Virus record (IMG/VR): IMGVR_UViG_3300017917_002116
Span: 51,421-115,420 of that record
Strand: one strand, 5' to 3'
DNA length: 64,000 bases
DNA from: a virus
Of this stretch, positions 33,370-41,299 are shown piece after piece; the stretch's first letter is position 1; each line of letters opens with the position of its first letter. The notes under the pieces were generated by a model. The model made no database searches. It was not told the origin of the DNA and saw nothing but the letters and a program-made list of their open reading frames with translations. The translations under genes were made by a program, and so were the position numbers.

Positions 33370-34898
33370 GCACCGACAATTTCATAAAGTCGCCTTATAA
33401 GAAGGAAAATTATACAGAGGATCAGATAGCGGAGATTATAAAGTCCGCTACTGATCCAGTATATTTTTTAACGACCTACATGTGGATACAACACCCCGTC
33501 AAGGGGCGTGTTAAATTTGATCTATTTGATTATCAGATAGATCTTATCAATACCTACCATAATCACAAATACAGCATTAACATGCTAGGTCGTCAGATGG
33601 GCAAGTCCACCTGTGCTGCCGGTTATCTATTATGGTATGCCATGTTTGTACCGGACAGCACGATTCTAATTGCCGCACACAAGTACACAGGCGCACAGGA
33701 AATTATGCAACGTGTTCGTTTTATGTACGAGCATTTGCCCAATTGGATCAAAGCAGGTGTCACTAGTTATAACAAAGGCAGCATAGACTTTGACAACGGC
33801 AGTCGTATAGTAAGTGCAACTACAACAGAAAACACTGGTCGTGGTATGAGTATTACACTAGTATACCTGGACGAATTCGCCTTCGTGCCACCTCGAATCG
33901 CCAAGGAATTCTGGACAGCACTAAGCCCAACATTGTCTACTGGTGGTAAGTGTATTATTACAAGCACACCTAGCCAGGATAATGACCAGTTCGCACAGAT
34001 CTGGAATGAAGCAATAAAGAACATAGATGAGTATGGTAACCCCAGGGACGTTGGTAAAAACGGCTTTAAGAGTATCAAATATATCTGGAGTGATCATCCT
34101 GACAGAGATGATGCCTGGGCGGATCATGAACGCAGTAAGATTGGCGAAGACAGATTCATGCGTGAGCATGAGTGTAAGTTTATTGCAGCCGATGAGACCT
34201 TGGTTAACAGTATTAAACTATCATTACTTGAAGGCAAGGAACCCATTAATAAAATGGGACAGCTTAGGATATACACTCCTATAGTCAAGGACATGACTTA
34301 TATTATAGGATGGGACCCTAGTCTAGGCACTGGTGGTGACTATGCAGCCATAGAAGTATTTAGGCTACCAGACCTGGTACAGGTGGCAGAGTGGCAGCAC
34401 AATAAAACAGATGTTCGTGGACAGTTGAAAGTTCTAGTAAATCTATTAGACTACATGAAAGAACAGGGTTTGGACAACGATCAAATGTATTGGAGCGTAG
34501 AGAATAACACTCTGGGCGAAGCAGCCCTAGTGGCTATTACAGAATATGGTGAAGAACGCATACCAGGATATTTTATCAGTGAACCAGGAAACAAACGCAG
34601 GGGTTTCAATACCACAAACAAAAGCAAATTAGCCGCATGTACTAAATTCAAATACTATTTAGAAACAGACAAAATGCGCCTGCAGAGTAAAAATCTAATA
34701 CAGGAAGTCAAAACCTTTGTGGCTCACGGCGCTAGTTTTGCTGCCAAAGAGGGTGAAACAGACGATTTGGTCATGGCATCCTTGCTAGTTACAAGAATAG
34801 TAGAACACATGATGAAGTACGACGAAAAAACATATCAAGCTCTGGTTGAGCGCAGTAGCAGTGATTTCGTAGCTCCCATGCCAATCGGCATAATATAA
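33366..34898 (+). CDS. 17: Large terminase subunit, T4 gp17-like
   Basis: The 510-aa product carries both activities of the packaging motor. The ATPase part has Walker A GRQMGKST (75-82) and Walker B LVYLDE (165-170), with the coupling motif ITSTPS (198-203). The nuclease part has Asp317 (GWDPSLGTGGDYAAIE), Glu379 (SVENNTLGEAAL) and Asp466-Asp467 (TDDLVMASL), fitting the T4 Asp401, Glu458, Asp542 triad. It cuts concatemeric DNA and pumps it into the prohead. It overlaps the upstream acidic gene by 4 nt. Confidence 0.96.
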   Translation: MSTDNFIKSPYKKENYTEDQIAEIIKSATDPVYFLTTYMWIQHPVKGRVKFDLFDYQIDLINTYHNHKYSINMLGRQMGKSTCAAGYLLWYAMFVPDSTILIAAHKYTGAQEIMQRVRFMYEHLPNWIKAGVTSYNKGSIDFDNGSRIVSATTTENTGRGMSITLVYLDEFAFVPPRIAKEFWTALSPTLSTGGKCIITSTPSQDNDQFAQIWNEAIKNIDEYGNPRDVGKNGFKSIKYIWSDHPDRDDAWADHERSKIGEDRFMREHECKFIAADETLVNSIKLSLLEGKEPINKMGQLRIYTPIVKDMTYIIGWDPSLGTGGDYAAIEVFRLPDLVQVAEWQHNKTDVRGQLKVLVNLLDYMKEQGLDNDQMYWSVENNTLGEAALVAITEYGEERIPGYFISEPGNKRRGFNTTNKSKLAACTKFKYYLETDKMRLQSKNLIQEVKTFVAHGASFAAKEGETDDLVMASLLVTRIVEHMMKYDEKTYQALVERSSSDFVAPMPIGII

Positions 34899-34906
34899 TA
34901 AAAAAA

Positions 34907-34914
34907 GGTAAATA
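34907..34914 (+). promoter_or_regulatory. Late promoter box GGTAAATA placing +1 on the start codon
   Basis: Only 5 nt separate the box from the ATG at 34920. If the T4 spacing holds (box at -13 to -6), transcription starts at the A of that ATG and the mRNA has no leader. Confidence 0.65.
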
Positions 34915-34919
34915 ATAAC

Positions 34920-36170
34920 ATGGCCGTTGATTTTGATACAGTAGCTGAACGAGTTTTTGACCAACTAAAAGGTTTTGGGCACAATCTTGCCATTTTTGAC
35001 AAAGATGGTAAGCAGACTGTTAATGCCGAGGATGGCAGGCAGTTTTATAGCAAAGATCAAAAATTGACAGTGGAATTAGATGAAAATGATAACACTATCA
35101 AAATTAAATATGGCGACAGTTCTGATCCAGATAGGGTTAAAAAATTAATTAACTCCATACGTGGCGGAATAGCAAAAAAATACTTAATAGGAGTTGATGT
35201 TATGCCTTATACAGGTAGAGACATAGAGCTTAAAGACGTTCAAAATTTAGTCAAAGAAAGCCTGGGCCCTGCGGCTGGTTCTGTCAAGACCAGCTACCAG
35301 CAAACAGAAGGCGCCAGACTAATTATACGTCACAGTAAGCCAGTAAACGAAGAAATACGCGGTAGCAGAAGCAGAAATATTAGTGCACTATTCATAGAAA
35401 ACGCTCAGGGTGAACGTTTCCGCTATCCACATAAACATCTTGCCGCCGCAAGAATTATGACACGACATGTCGCAGAAGGTGGCACACCTTATGACGAAGT
35501 TGGTCAAAAGATTATCAGCCTAAGCGAAGAACGTTCCAACCTTATCAAGGTCGCAGGCTATATCAAGCACAACGGACTACAAGAACAAGCCAGTGATGTT
35601 GGCTATGCTGTACAACAACGTCTAAGTGAAATCAAGCACCTATTAGGTAGATACAATGCCGAGAGTCTATTGGCAGATATGTACGAAAGTGATGAAAGCA
35701 ACGTAGAAGAACTAAAAGAAAAATTAACCAAGAATGTCTTTGATGAAAGCATTACAGACATGTTGCCTAAACTAGGTGGTTATGTAAAAGCATATCAAAA
35801 CAGAATTCAGGCTGAACAGGCGCTCACAGGATTGCAACAACAAGTTGAAGAAAGTGCAGGCATTCCAGTTAATGAAATTCCTGATATGGAATTGGCCAGC
35901 ATGATTGTTTATGAAAGCCCAACAGTCAATACAACTGAGTTGATCAACATGGTATTACCTGTACTAGAAGATCAAGAGTTAAAACAACAATTGGAACAGG
36001 TCAATGCCTACGTTCAAGAAGGCCTACTAGATCCTGCCAAGGTTGATAATTTAACCAGAAGCATTGTTGGTAAGGCTCAATTGGTCACATTCGAATCTGA
36101 CAGAACTTTTGATGACATGTTCGAAAGTGCCATAAAGAAAAAATTTGATATCAGAGAAATTTTGAAGTAA
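34920..36170 (+). CDS. Conserved-type late protein, unknown function
   Basis: The 416-aa product contains an N-terminal region with alternating charged strands (NLAIFDKDGKQTVNAEDGRQF), a basic middle (HSKPVNEEIRGSRSRNISAL, then GERFRYPHKHLAAARIMTRH) and a long helical C-terminal half. The segment around residues 95-150 is the most conserved-looking part. It ends in IREILK, similar to the RELK endings of two other late proteins here. Placed between gp17 and gp32 with a leaderless-type late promoter. I do not recognise its family. Confidence 0.7.
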   Translation: MAVDFDTVAERVFDQLKGFGHNLAIFDKDGKQTVNAEDGRQFYSKDQKLTVELDENDNTIKIKYGDSSDPDRVKKLINSIRGGIAKKYLIGVDVMPYTGRDIELKDVQNLVKESLGPAAGSVKTSYQQTEGARLIIRHSKPVNEEIRGSRSRNISALFIENAQGERFRYPHKHLAAARIMTRHVAEGGTPYDEVGQKIISLSEERSNLIKVAGYIKHNGLQEQASDVGYAVQQRLSEIKHLLGRYNAESLLADMYESDESNVEELKEKLTKNVFDESITDMLPKLGGYVKAYQNRIQAEQALTGLQQQVEESAGIPVNEIPDMELASMIVYESPTVNTTELINMVLPVLEDQELKQQLEQVNAYVQEGLLDPAKVDNLTRSIVGKAQLVTFESDRTFDDMFESAIKKKFDIREILK

Positions 36171-36173
36171 TGA

Positions 36174-36181
36174 TATAAATA
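36174..36181 (+). promoter_or_regulatory. Late promoter box TATAAATA upstream of gp32
   Basis: An exact T4 late box inside the perfect dyad TGATAT-AA-ATATCA, 140 nt before the gp32 ATG. A TTGACG at 36216-36221 with a poor -10 (TTACAT, 36239-36244) could be an additional early start. Confidence 0.6.
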
Positions 36182-36184
36182 TCA

Positions 36185-36300
36185 GTGTAGGATGATCGTT
36201 TTGGTCATCTTACACTTGACGTAACAAGCATAAGCATGTTACATTACGTTCACAAGATAGGATGTCTTGTGATCCAGGCAAACAATTTGGTATTACCCTG
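36185..36300 (+). promoter_or_regulatory. Structured leader of gp32 (three hairpins)
   Basis: Three hairpins are visible: 36185-36215 (13-bp stem with wobbles, loop GTTTT), 36250-36272 (TCACAAGA with TCTTGTGA, 7-nt loop) and a weaker CCAGG/CCTGG pair (36274-36300). T4 gp32 represses its own translation by binding a structured leader and adjacent single-stranded RNA, so this leader is a candidate autoregulatory element. Confidence 0.5.
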
Positions 36301-36321
36301 GCTTAACATTGGAGAAAAACT

Positions 36322-37302
36322 ATGGCTACACTAGCAGAAATTCGCGCTCGTTTGATGGAGCAAGAAAACCGTTCTACCGGTACAAAAATGGTTGCAGACA
36401 ATGCAATCTTTCCTTTCTGGAACATCCCAGAAAATTCCACAGCAGTTATTCGTTTCCTGCCTGATGGAGATGACACAAATACTTTCCCCTGGCGCGAACG
36501 CCAAATGATTCGTCTAGCCTTCCCTGGCGTTAAGGGTGGAGACGAAGGCAAGGCAGTGACTGTTACTGTTCCTTGTATGGAAATGTGGAAAGAAACTTGC
36601 CCGATCCACGCAGAGATTCGTCCTTGGTTTAAGGACAAGAGTCTTGAGGATCTTGGTCGCAAATATTGGAAAAAGAAGTCTTATATCTTCCAGGGCTTTG
36701 TTGTACAAAGTAGCCTGCAGGAAGAAGTTCTTCCGGAGAATCCTATTCGACGTTTCATTATCAATCCCAGCATCTTTAACATTGTTAAGGGTGCTCTAAT
36801 GGATCCTGAAATGGAAAGTCTATTCACTGACTATGAGAATGGCACAGACTTCCGTCTGACTAAGACCACTAAGGGTCAGTATGCTGATTACAGCACTTCA
36901 AGTTTCGCACGTCGTGAACGTGGCCTGAATGAAGTTGAACTGCAAGCCATTGCTTCACATGGTCTGTTCAACCTTAATGACTTCATGCCTAAGAAGCCAA
37001 CCAAAGAAGAAGTTGATATCATCTATGATATGTTCAAGGCCAGCGTTGATGGTGAACTCTATGATCCTCAGCGTTGGGGTCAGCACTTCAAACCAGGTGG
37101 TCTAAATCTTGACACCGGCTCTGCGTCAGCAGAACGTGCTAGTGCATCTGCTGCCAAGCCCGCTGTTAGCGTGGTTAAGCCATCTGCACCAGTAGAAGAA
37201 GATGACGAACCTCCTTTTGAAGTAGAATCCAGCACTCCTGCTCCTGCAGGCAAAAAGGATGTCAACGACATTCTAGCAATGATTCGCAATCGTAAGCAAT
37301 AA
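36322..37302 (+). CDS. 32: Single-stranded DNA-binding protein, T4 gp32-like
   Basis: The 326-aa product has the gp32 architecture. A basic N-terminal segment (LAEIRARLMEQENRSTGTKM) serves cooperativity. The OB-fold core has FWNIPENSTAVIRFLPDGD and a zinc region with Cys85, Cys93 and His96 (VPCMEMWKETCPIH). KKSYIFQGFVV and RRFIINPSIFNIVKG follow. An acidic Ala/Pro-rich C-terminal tail recruits partners. It coats ssDNA in replication and recombination with UvsX, UvsY and the helicase encoded nearby. It has a long structured leader, and a strong terminator follows. Confidence 0.95.
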   Translation: MATLAEIRARLMEQENRSTGTKMVADNAIFPFWNIPENSTAVIRFLPDGDDTNTFPWRERQMIRLAFPGVKGGDEGKAVTVTVPCMEMWKETCPIHAEIRPWFKDKSLEDLGRKYWKKKSYIFQGFVVQSSLQEEVLPENPIRRFIINPSIFNIVKGALMDPEMESLFTDYENGTDFRLTKTTKGQYADYSTSSFARRERGLNEVELQAIASHGLFNLNDFMPKKPTKEEVDIIYDMFKASVDGELYDPQRWGQHFKPGGLNLDTGSASAERASASAAKPAVSVVKPSAPVEEDDEPPFEVESSTPAPAGKKDVNDILAMIRNRKQ

Positions 37303-37309
37303 TAGGCTC

Positions 37310-37333
37310 CCCGGGCTACGGCCCGGGTTTTTT
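37310..37333 (+). terminator. Intrinsic terminator after gp32
   Basis: CCCGGGC pairs with GCCCGGG around a TACG (UNCG-type) tetraloop and is followed by six T. This is one of the strongest terminators in the window. Confidence 0.95.
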
Positions 37334-37377
37334 CTGTGCAGAAAAAACGATTACTATCTCAAAGTAGGGAGTATCCT

Positions 37378-37650
37378 GTGACATTACCAGACGAACGATA
37401 TCGTGCTGTTGTGTGGGCAGAGCGGTTCCTCAAAGAACTAGCTCATGACACTAAAAAATATCCTCGAGTACCCAAGGCCGTACGTCGAGAAGCATATTCT
37501 ATTTTAAGACATTACCCAAGCAAATGGGATATGACTCGTGTATCAGAAGCATCACCAGAAGTATTTCAGGAAAAGATGGAACCTTTGACACGAATGCTAG
37601 AAGTTTATAAAATAGAGAAGAAGGAAGAACTAAATGGCAAAATTGACTAA
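37378..37650 (+). CDS. BPSL0761-like small protein
   Basis: Start chosen at GTG 37378 because the product then begins MTLPDERYRAVVWAERFLKE, the typical start of this small family, and AGGGAG lies upstream; an earlier ATG at 37336 would add residues lying in the gp32 terminator. The 90-aa product is basic and helical (AVRREAYSILRHYPSKWDMT). The family name is recalled from a Burkholderia hypothetical; its function is unknown to me. It overlaps the next gene by 17 nt and leads the uvsX operon. Confidence 0.6.
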   Translation: MTLPDERYRAVVWAERFLKELAHDTKKYPRVPKAVRREAYSILRHYPSKWDMTRVSEASPEVFQEKMEPLTRMLEVYKIEKKEELNGKID

Positions 37651-37825
37651 ACTAGTAAAAGTAAATGAATCAATCACTATCAACCGTTATGACAACGTAT
37701 GGATGGTGGAAATTGGTGGCAGAAACAAAAAAGACGATTGGGCAAATACCAAGACTGTATGCAATACCGAGCAAGAGCTTCTGGAACTCATCAAAGAGTG
37801 GAATACAATGGAAGTGAACGACTAA
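37634..37825 (+). CDS. Small protein, unknown, upstream of uvsX
   Basis: The 63-aa product (MAKLTKLVKVNESITINRYD...) has a strand-rich first half (VWMVEIGGRNKKDDW) and an acidic helical end. It overlaps the gene before it by 17 nt and ends 1 nt before uvsX. GAAGGAAG upstream is a good ribosome site. The family is not recognised. Confidence 0.6.
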   Translation: MAKLTKLVKVNESITINRYDNVWMVEIGGRNKKDDWANTKTVCNTEQELLELIKEWNTMEVND

Positions 37826-37826
37826 T

Positions 37827-38894
37827 ATGACTAAGCCATTTGATGTAAGTAAATTTAGAAAAGAAATCACTAAGAGCATTGAAGGTCTTAGTATTGGTTT
37901 CAATGATCCAACTGATTGGATTTCAACAGGCAACTATACACTGAACTATCTGATCAGTGGAGACTTTTTTAAAGGTGTACCACTAGGCAAGGTTACAGTA
38001 TTTGCCGGTGAATCAGGTGCAGGTAAGAGTTATATCTGTTCAGGCAACCTTGTGCGCCACGCACAAGAGCAAGGTATCTTTGTTGTACTGATTGATAGTG
38101 AAAATGCTCTTGACGAGGCCTGGCTACACGCACTAGGTGTGAGCACTGATGAAAGTAAACTGTTAAAACTTAACATGGCCATGATTGATGATGTGGCAAA
38201 AACTATCAGTAAGTTTATTGCTGATTATAAGGCACTACCCGAAGATGATCGTCCCAAGGTCTTGTTTGTAATTGACAGCCTGGGTATGTTGCTGACACCC
38301 ACCGATGTAAACCAGTTCGATGCGGGTGATCTCAAAGGCGACATGGGTCGTAAACCCAAAGCATTAACTGCCCTAGTACGCAATTGCGTAAATATGTTCG
38401 GTAGCCATAATGTCGGTCTAGTGGCAACTAACCATACCTACGCTAGTCAAGACATGTTTGATCCTGATGACAAGATCAGTGGCGGCCAAGGCTTCATCTA
38501 TGCAAGCTCTATTGTGGTTGCCATGCGTAAACTCAAACTCAAAGAGGACGAGGAAGGTAATAAAACTACCGAAGTCAATGGTATTCGTGCAGCCTGTAAG
38601 GTTATGAAAACACGCTATGCAAAGCCATTTGAGAGCGTTCATGTAAAAATTCCTTATGCCACAGGTATGAGTCCTTATAGTGGCCTGTTTGACATGCTGG
38701 AAGAGCGAGGCCTGCTTAAACGTGAGGGCAATAGCTATCTTTATACAACTAAGGATGGTGAAATCTTCAAGGCCATGCGTAAAGGCTGGACAAATGAACT
38801 ACTAGACAAGGTTATGGCAGACATAATGCTCAGAGATTTGACTAAAGGTGTAAATACAGCGGAAATCAAAAAGGAGCCCGCTGATGCTGCATGA
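37827..38894 (+). CDS. uvsX: RecA-like recombinase, T4 UvsX-like
   Basis: The 355-aa product carries Walker A GESGAGKS (61-68), Walker B VLFVIDSLGML, the UvsX-type segment LVATNHTYASQDMFDPDDKI and SGGQGFIYASSIVVAMRKLK. UvsX forms filaments on ssDNA for strand exchange and recombination-dependent replication. It works with gp32 and UvsY, both close by. Its stop overlaps the next gene start by 11 nt. Confidence 0.95.
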   Translation: MTKPFDVSKFRKEITKSIEGLSIGFNDPTDWISTGNYTLNYLISGDFFKGVPLGKVTVFAGESGAGKSYICSGNLVRHAQEQGIFVVLIDSENALDEAWLHALGVSTDESKLLKLNMAMIDDVAKTISKFIADYKALPEDDRPKVLFVIDSLGMLLTPTDVNQFDAGDLKGDMGRKPKALTALVRNCVNMFGSHNVGLVATNHTYASQDMFDPDDKISGGQGFIYASSIVVAMRKLKLKEDEEGNKTTEVNGIRAACKVMKTRYAKPFESVHVKIPYATGMSPYSGLFDMLEERGLLKREGNSYLYTTKDGEIFKAMRKGWTNELLDKVMADIMLRDLTKGVNTAEIKKEPADAA

Positions 38895-39153
38895 AGAAGA
38901 AGTTAACCTTATCGTAGACGTTTGGACTAGTGTTAAGAGTTATATTGATCGAAAAGAAAGATATGATGCCGCCAGTGCATTACTACGCAGTTTAGAAAAT
39001 CACTATGACATGGATAGTGTCAGTGAAGAACTGCTGGGCAATGACACCACGCTAGACACTGTTATTGCTGATATCTATGGAACAAGCGCCATGGGTGAAG
39101 ATGAGGACGGCTACGAAGAAGACAACTACGACAGTGACTACGACGACGAATGA
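38884..39153 (+). CDS. Small acidic protein between uvsX and uvsY
   Basis: The 89-aa product has a helical first part (EEVNLIVDVWTSVKSYIDRK) and an extremely acidic tail (GEDEDGYEEDNYDSDYDDE). It overlaps uvsX by 11 nt and uvsY by 4 nt, so it is translationally coupled to both and likely works with recombination proteins. The acidic tail could mimic DNA or bind a basic partner; inference only. Confidence 0.65.
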   Translation: MLHEEEVNLIVDVWTSVKSYIDRKERYDAASALLRSLENHYDMDSVSEELLGNDTTLDTVIADIYGTSAMGEDEDGYEEDNYDSDYDDE

Positions 39154-39611
39154 GTGATTGGTTCAGGCTTGTATCGGGCGACTTATCTCAGTTGCCCGAT
39201 GCCATAGCATATTTCGAGAGTGAACTACAAGGCGCTAGGATAGAAACTAGCCTCAAGGGTAACCTTGAAATGAACAGCAGACTCATGCCTGGTATAGTTG
39301 AGCATAGATTCAATCAACTGCAAGAGATTGAAGCCATATTAGAATACCTGAATATACAATTGCGTAAAAAACGCAGTGAGGTATTCAGAAAGTATATCGA
39401 AAACTATAACAGGGCACTGAGTAGTCGTGATGCTGAAAAGTACGTGGATGGTGATGCGGATGTAGTACAATGGCAATTGTTGATCAATGAATTTTCCATG
39501 GTGCGTAACAAGTACCTTGGTCTAATGAAGGCCATCGACAGTAAACAATTTCAGATTAATAACATTACTAAACTCAGAGTTGCTGGTATGGAAGATACCA
39601 CTCTGGGTTGA
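39150..39611 (+). CDS. uvsY: Recombination mediator, T4 UvsY-like
   Basis: The 153-aa helical product aligns by eye with the C-terminal half of T4 UvsY: RKYIENYNRALSSRDAEKYV, then DVVQWQLLINEFSMVRNKYL and KQFQINNITKLRVAGMEDTT parallel the T4 order YYSGR... LQYWGILLDFCSGALDAI... IKHIQDMRAFE (from memory). UvsY loads UvsX onto gp32-coated ssDNA. Position downstream of uvsX in the same operon supports the call. Confidence 0.75.
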   Translation: MSDWFRLVSGDLSQLPDAIAYFESELQGARIETSLKGNLEMNSRLMPGIVEHRFNQLQEIEAILEYLNIQLRKKRSEVFRKYIENYNRALSSRDAEKYVDGDADVVQWQLLINEFSMVRNKYLGLMKAIDSKQFQINNITKLRVAGMEDTTLG

Positions 39612-39612
39612 C

Positions 39613-39684
39613 ATGACAGACGAAGAATATTCAAGGCAAAAATATCTATTACAAATAGAACTGTTAAAATGGCAACAGCTATGA
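39613..39684 (+). CDS. 23-codon micro-ORF resembling a PPK2 N-terminus
   Basis: The ATG 1 nt after the uvsY stop opens a reading frame MTDEEYSRQKYLLQIELLKW ending QQL. The pattern YxRxxxxLQxELLKxQ resembles the first helix of polyphosphate kinase 2 enzymes, but no kinase follows. It may be a real micropeptide translated by coupling, a gene remnant or chance. Confidence 0.3.
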   Translation: MTDEEYSRQKYLLQIELLKWQQL

Positions 39685-39716
39685 CAACAAGAATTTAAGC
39701 TATGTGTACGAATTAT

Positions 39717-39724
39717 GATAAATA
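39717..39724 (+). promoter_or_regulatory. Late promoter box GATAAATA
   Basis: It lies 21 nt before ATG 39746, with AAGGAG at 39734-39739. Confidence 0.6.
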
Positions 39725-39745
39725 AAAAAGTATAAGGAGATGGAT

Positions 39746-39970
39746 ATGGCAACATTTATAGAATGGCAAGCTACATTATCAGAGGTTGAACAAGCAAGAT
39801 GTAATGAGCTATGCAATAAAGAAGAGGAACGTAGAAATGCGTCTGGTTTCCCCAAGGATGCAGAAGGCAGACTGATTTTTCCTAATGATGAAGCTCGTAA
39901 GCAATATCAAGCAGGTGCAGACCCGGAGTTTGTTTCCTATAGGACAAGATACGAAATATCACAGCAATAA
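39746..39970 (+). CDS. Small late protein, unknown
   Basis: Start chosen at ATG 39746 (MATFIEWQATLSEVEQARCN...), 6 nt after AAGGAG; the ATG at 39740 is too close to that site. The 74-aa product is highly charged and helical, with no recognised motif. It has its own late box and a strong terminator downstream, so it is a single-gene late unit inserted between recombination and early genes. Confidence 0.65.
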   Translation: MATFIEWQATLSEVEQARCNELCNKEEERRNASGFPKDAEGRLIFPNDEARKQYQAGADPEFVSYRTRYEISQQ

Positions 39971-39994
39971 CATATAAGTAAAACACAATATATT

Positions 39995-40018
39995 GGCCCG
40001 GCTTCCCCCGGGCCATTT
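39995..40018 (+). terminator. Intrinsic terminator
   Basis: GGCCCGG (39995-40001) pairs with CCGGGCC (40008-40014) around a CTTCCC loop, followed by ATTTTATT. Confidence 0.9.
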
Positions 40019-40030
40019 TATTCAGTAAAA

Positions 40031-40059
40031 TTGACATAAAATCCCAGTTATTGTATACT
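40031..40059 (+). promoter_or_regulatory. Consensus-like sigma70 promoter (TTGACA-17-TATACT)
   Basis: A perfect -35 TTGACA (40031-40036) and TATACT (40054-40059) at 17-bp spacing, just after a terminator. It is the upstream one of two tandem promoters for the AAA+ ATPase operon. The 130 nt to the gene contain only a doubtful 31-codon reading frame. Confidence 0.85.
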
Positions 40060-40131
40060 ACTGTTTTAGTTAGCGAAATGCATGAATTTTGGGTATTTTT
40101 CGGGATTTTTGAGCTAGAAAAACACCGAAAA

Positions 40132-40160
40132 TTGACCGAAAATACCAATTCTGCTATACT
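40132..40160 (+). promoter_or_regulatory. Second sigma70 promoter, copy of the 18100 cassette
   Basis: TTGACC (40132-40137), 17 bp, TATACT (40155-40160), then AACAGTATTGTAA and GGAGCACAAA. The whole stretch 40132-40190 parallels 18100-18158 closely, so the two operons share a promoter and leader cassette. Confidence 0.85.
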
Positions 40161-40190
40161 AACAGTATTGTAACGCAACAGGAGCACAAA

Positions 40191-41261
40191 TTGGCTACAG
40201 TCACTATTCTGAAGGGTTCGTATCGCAACACCCCCGTTCGCAACCAAACGTTCCGTTTGGTTAGCGACTTTAAGACGGGTGCCAAGGGTGCATACGTTAC
40301 TGTAGAAGATGATGGCTCGCTGGGTTTCCCTGGCAAGAGCATTCGCATTAAGGTTAAAGGTATGCAAGATATTGAAGTCGCCCGCAGTGGCGTTGAAGAC
40401 ATGAACGACAGCGAACGCCGTCGTGCCGCTAAGGATGACGGCAACGTGTTCAGCATTGTTAAGCCTGCTGAACCCGAGACTTATACTGAAACTGAAGAAG
40501 CCGCTATCGAACGCATTCGCGAACGATTCGACATTCTGGATCAGATGTCGGAAGGTTGTACTACCGGTGCAGTTCGTGCTATGATTGTGTCCGGCCCCCC
40601 TGGAGTTGGTAAGAGCTTCGGTGTTGAGCGAGTGCTCGAGCAAGCCGCTCTGTTTGACAAGATGGCTCAGCGTAAGAACCGCTTCGAGGTTGTCAAGGGT
40701 GCTATGTCAGCAATTGGTTTGTATGCCAAACTGTATCAGTTCAGCGATGCCAATAACGTGCTAGTGTTTGACGACTGTGACAGCATTCTGCTTGATGACC
40801 TGTCGCTGAACATTCTTAAGGCTGCTCTGGACTCTAGCTCTAAGCGTACTATCTCCTGGAACACTGACTCCAGCATGTTGCGTCGTGAAGGTGTACCCGA
40901 TCGTTTCGACTTTAAGGGCTCTGTGATCTTCATCACCAACATCAAGTTCGAGCACGTTCGTTCTAAGAAGTTGCGCGATCACCTGGACGCTCTGGAATCA
41001 CGTTGCCACTATCTGGACCTGACTCTGGATACCATGCGCGACAAATTCCTGCGTATCAAGCAGATCGTGCGTGACGGCATGTTGGATCGTTACGATTTCG
41101 AAGACGGTGCTAGCGATGAAATCGTCGACTACGTCTGGGAACAGCGTAACCGACTGCGCGAGCTGAGCCTGCGTACTGTGCTGAAGATTGCGGATCTGCG
41201 TAAGATGTCTGCTACCAACTGGAAGCGTCTTGCAGAAACTACGATCCTGAAGCGAGCCTAA
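40191..41261 (+). CDS. AAA+ family ATPase
   Basis: The start is TTG at 40191, 6 nt after AGGAG (40180-40184); no ATG fits. The 356-aa product has an N-terminal beta domain (1-90), then Walker A GPPGVGKS (135-142) and Walker B LVFDDCD (191-197). Sensor-1-like VIFITNIKFEHV and Arg-rich helices follow (RSKKLRDHLDALESRCHYLD). The target is not evident; such proteins can remodel complexes or load helicases. It is not the clamp loader gp44, which has a different layout. Codon use is richer in CTG, CGT and CGC than in the late genes. The subtilase gene follows in the same operon. Confidence 0.8.
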   Translation: MATVTILKGSYRNTPVRNQTFRLVSDFKTGAKGAYVTVEDDGSLGFPGKSIRIKVKGMQDIEVARSGVEDMNDSERRRAAKDDGNVFSIVKPAEPETYTETEEAAIERIRERFDILDQMSEGCTTGAVRAMIVSGPPGVGKSFGVERVLEQAALFDKMAQRKNRFEVVKGAMSAIGLYAKLYQFSDANNVLVFDDCDSILLDDLSLNILKAALDSSSKRTISWNTDSSMLRREGVPDRFDFKGSVIFITNIKFEHVRSKKLRDHLDALESRCHYLDLTLDTMRDKFLRIKQIVRDGMLDRYDFEDGASDEIVDYVWEQRNRLRELSLRTVLKIADLRKMSATNWKRLAETTILKRA

Positions 41262-41266
41262 TAACA

Positions 41267-41284
41267 GGGAGGAGCAATCCTCCC
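41267..41284 (+). other. GNRA hairpin between the ATPase and the subtilase
   Basis: GGGAGGA pairs with TCCTCCC around a GCAA tetraloop, starting 5 nt after the ATPase stop. There is no proper U-run, so it may be an mRNA stabiliser or partial attenuator. The left arm GGGAGGA resembles a ribosome site but is sealed in the stem. Confidence 0.6.
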
Positions 41285-41299
41285 ACTTTAAGGAATATC

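Noticed and set aside
37336-37377. Upstream ATG for the BPSL0761-like gene
   Set aside because: It would begin right at the gp32 terminator and add residues not typical for the family; the GTG at 37378 with AGGGAG upstream fits better.
40078-40173. 31-codon frame between the tandem promoters of the AAA+ operon
   Set aside because: It has no ribosome site and its 3' half is the second promoter itself, so it is more likely to be leader DNA than a gene.
40191-41261. AAA+ ATPase as the clamp-loader subunit gp44
   Set aside because: It has an extra N-terminal beta domain, no typical clamp-loader motifs such as SRC, and it is not next to a clamp gene.
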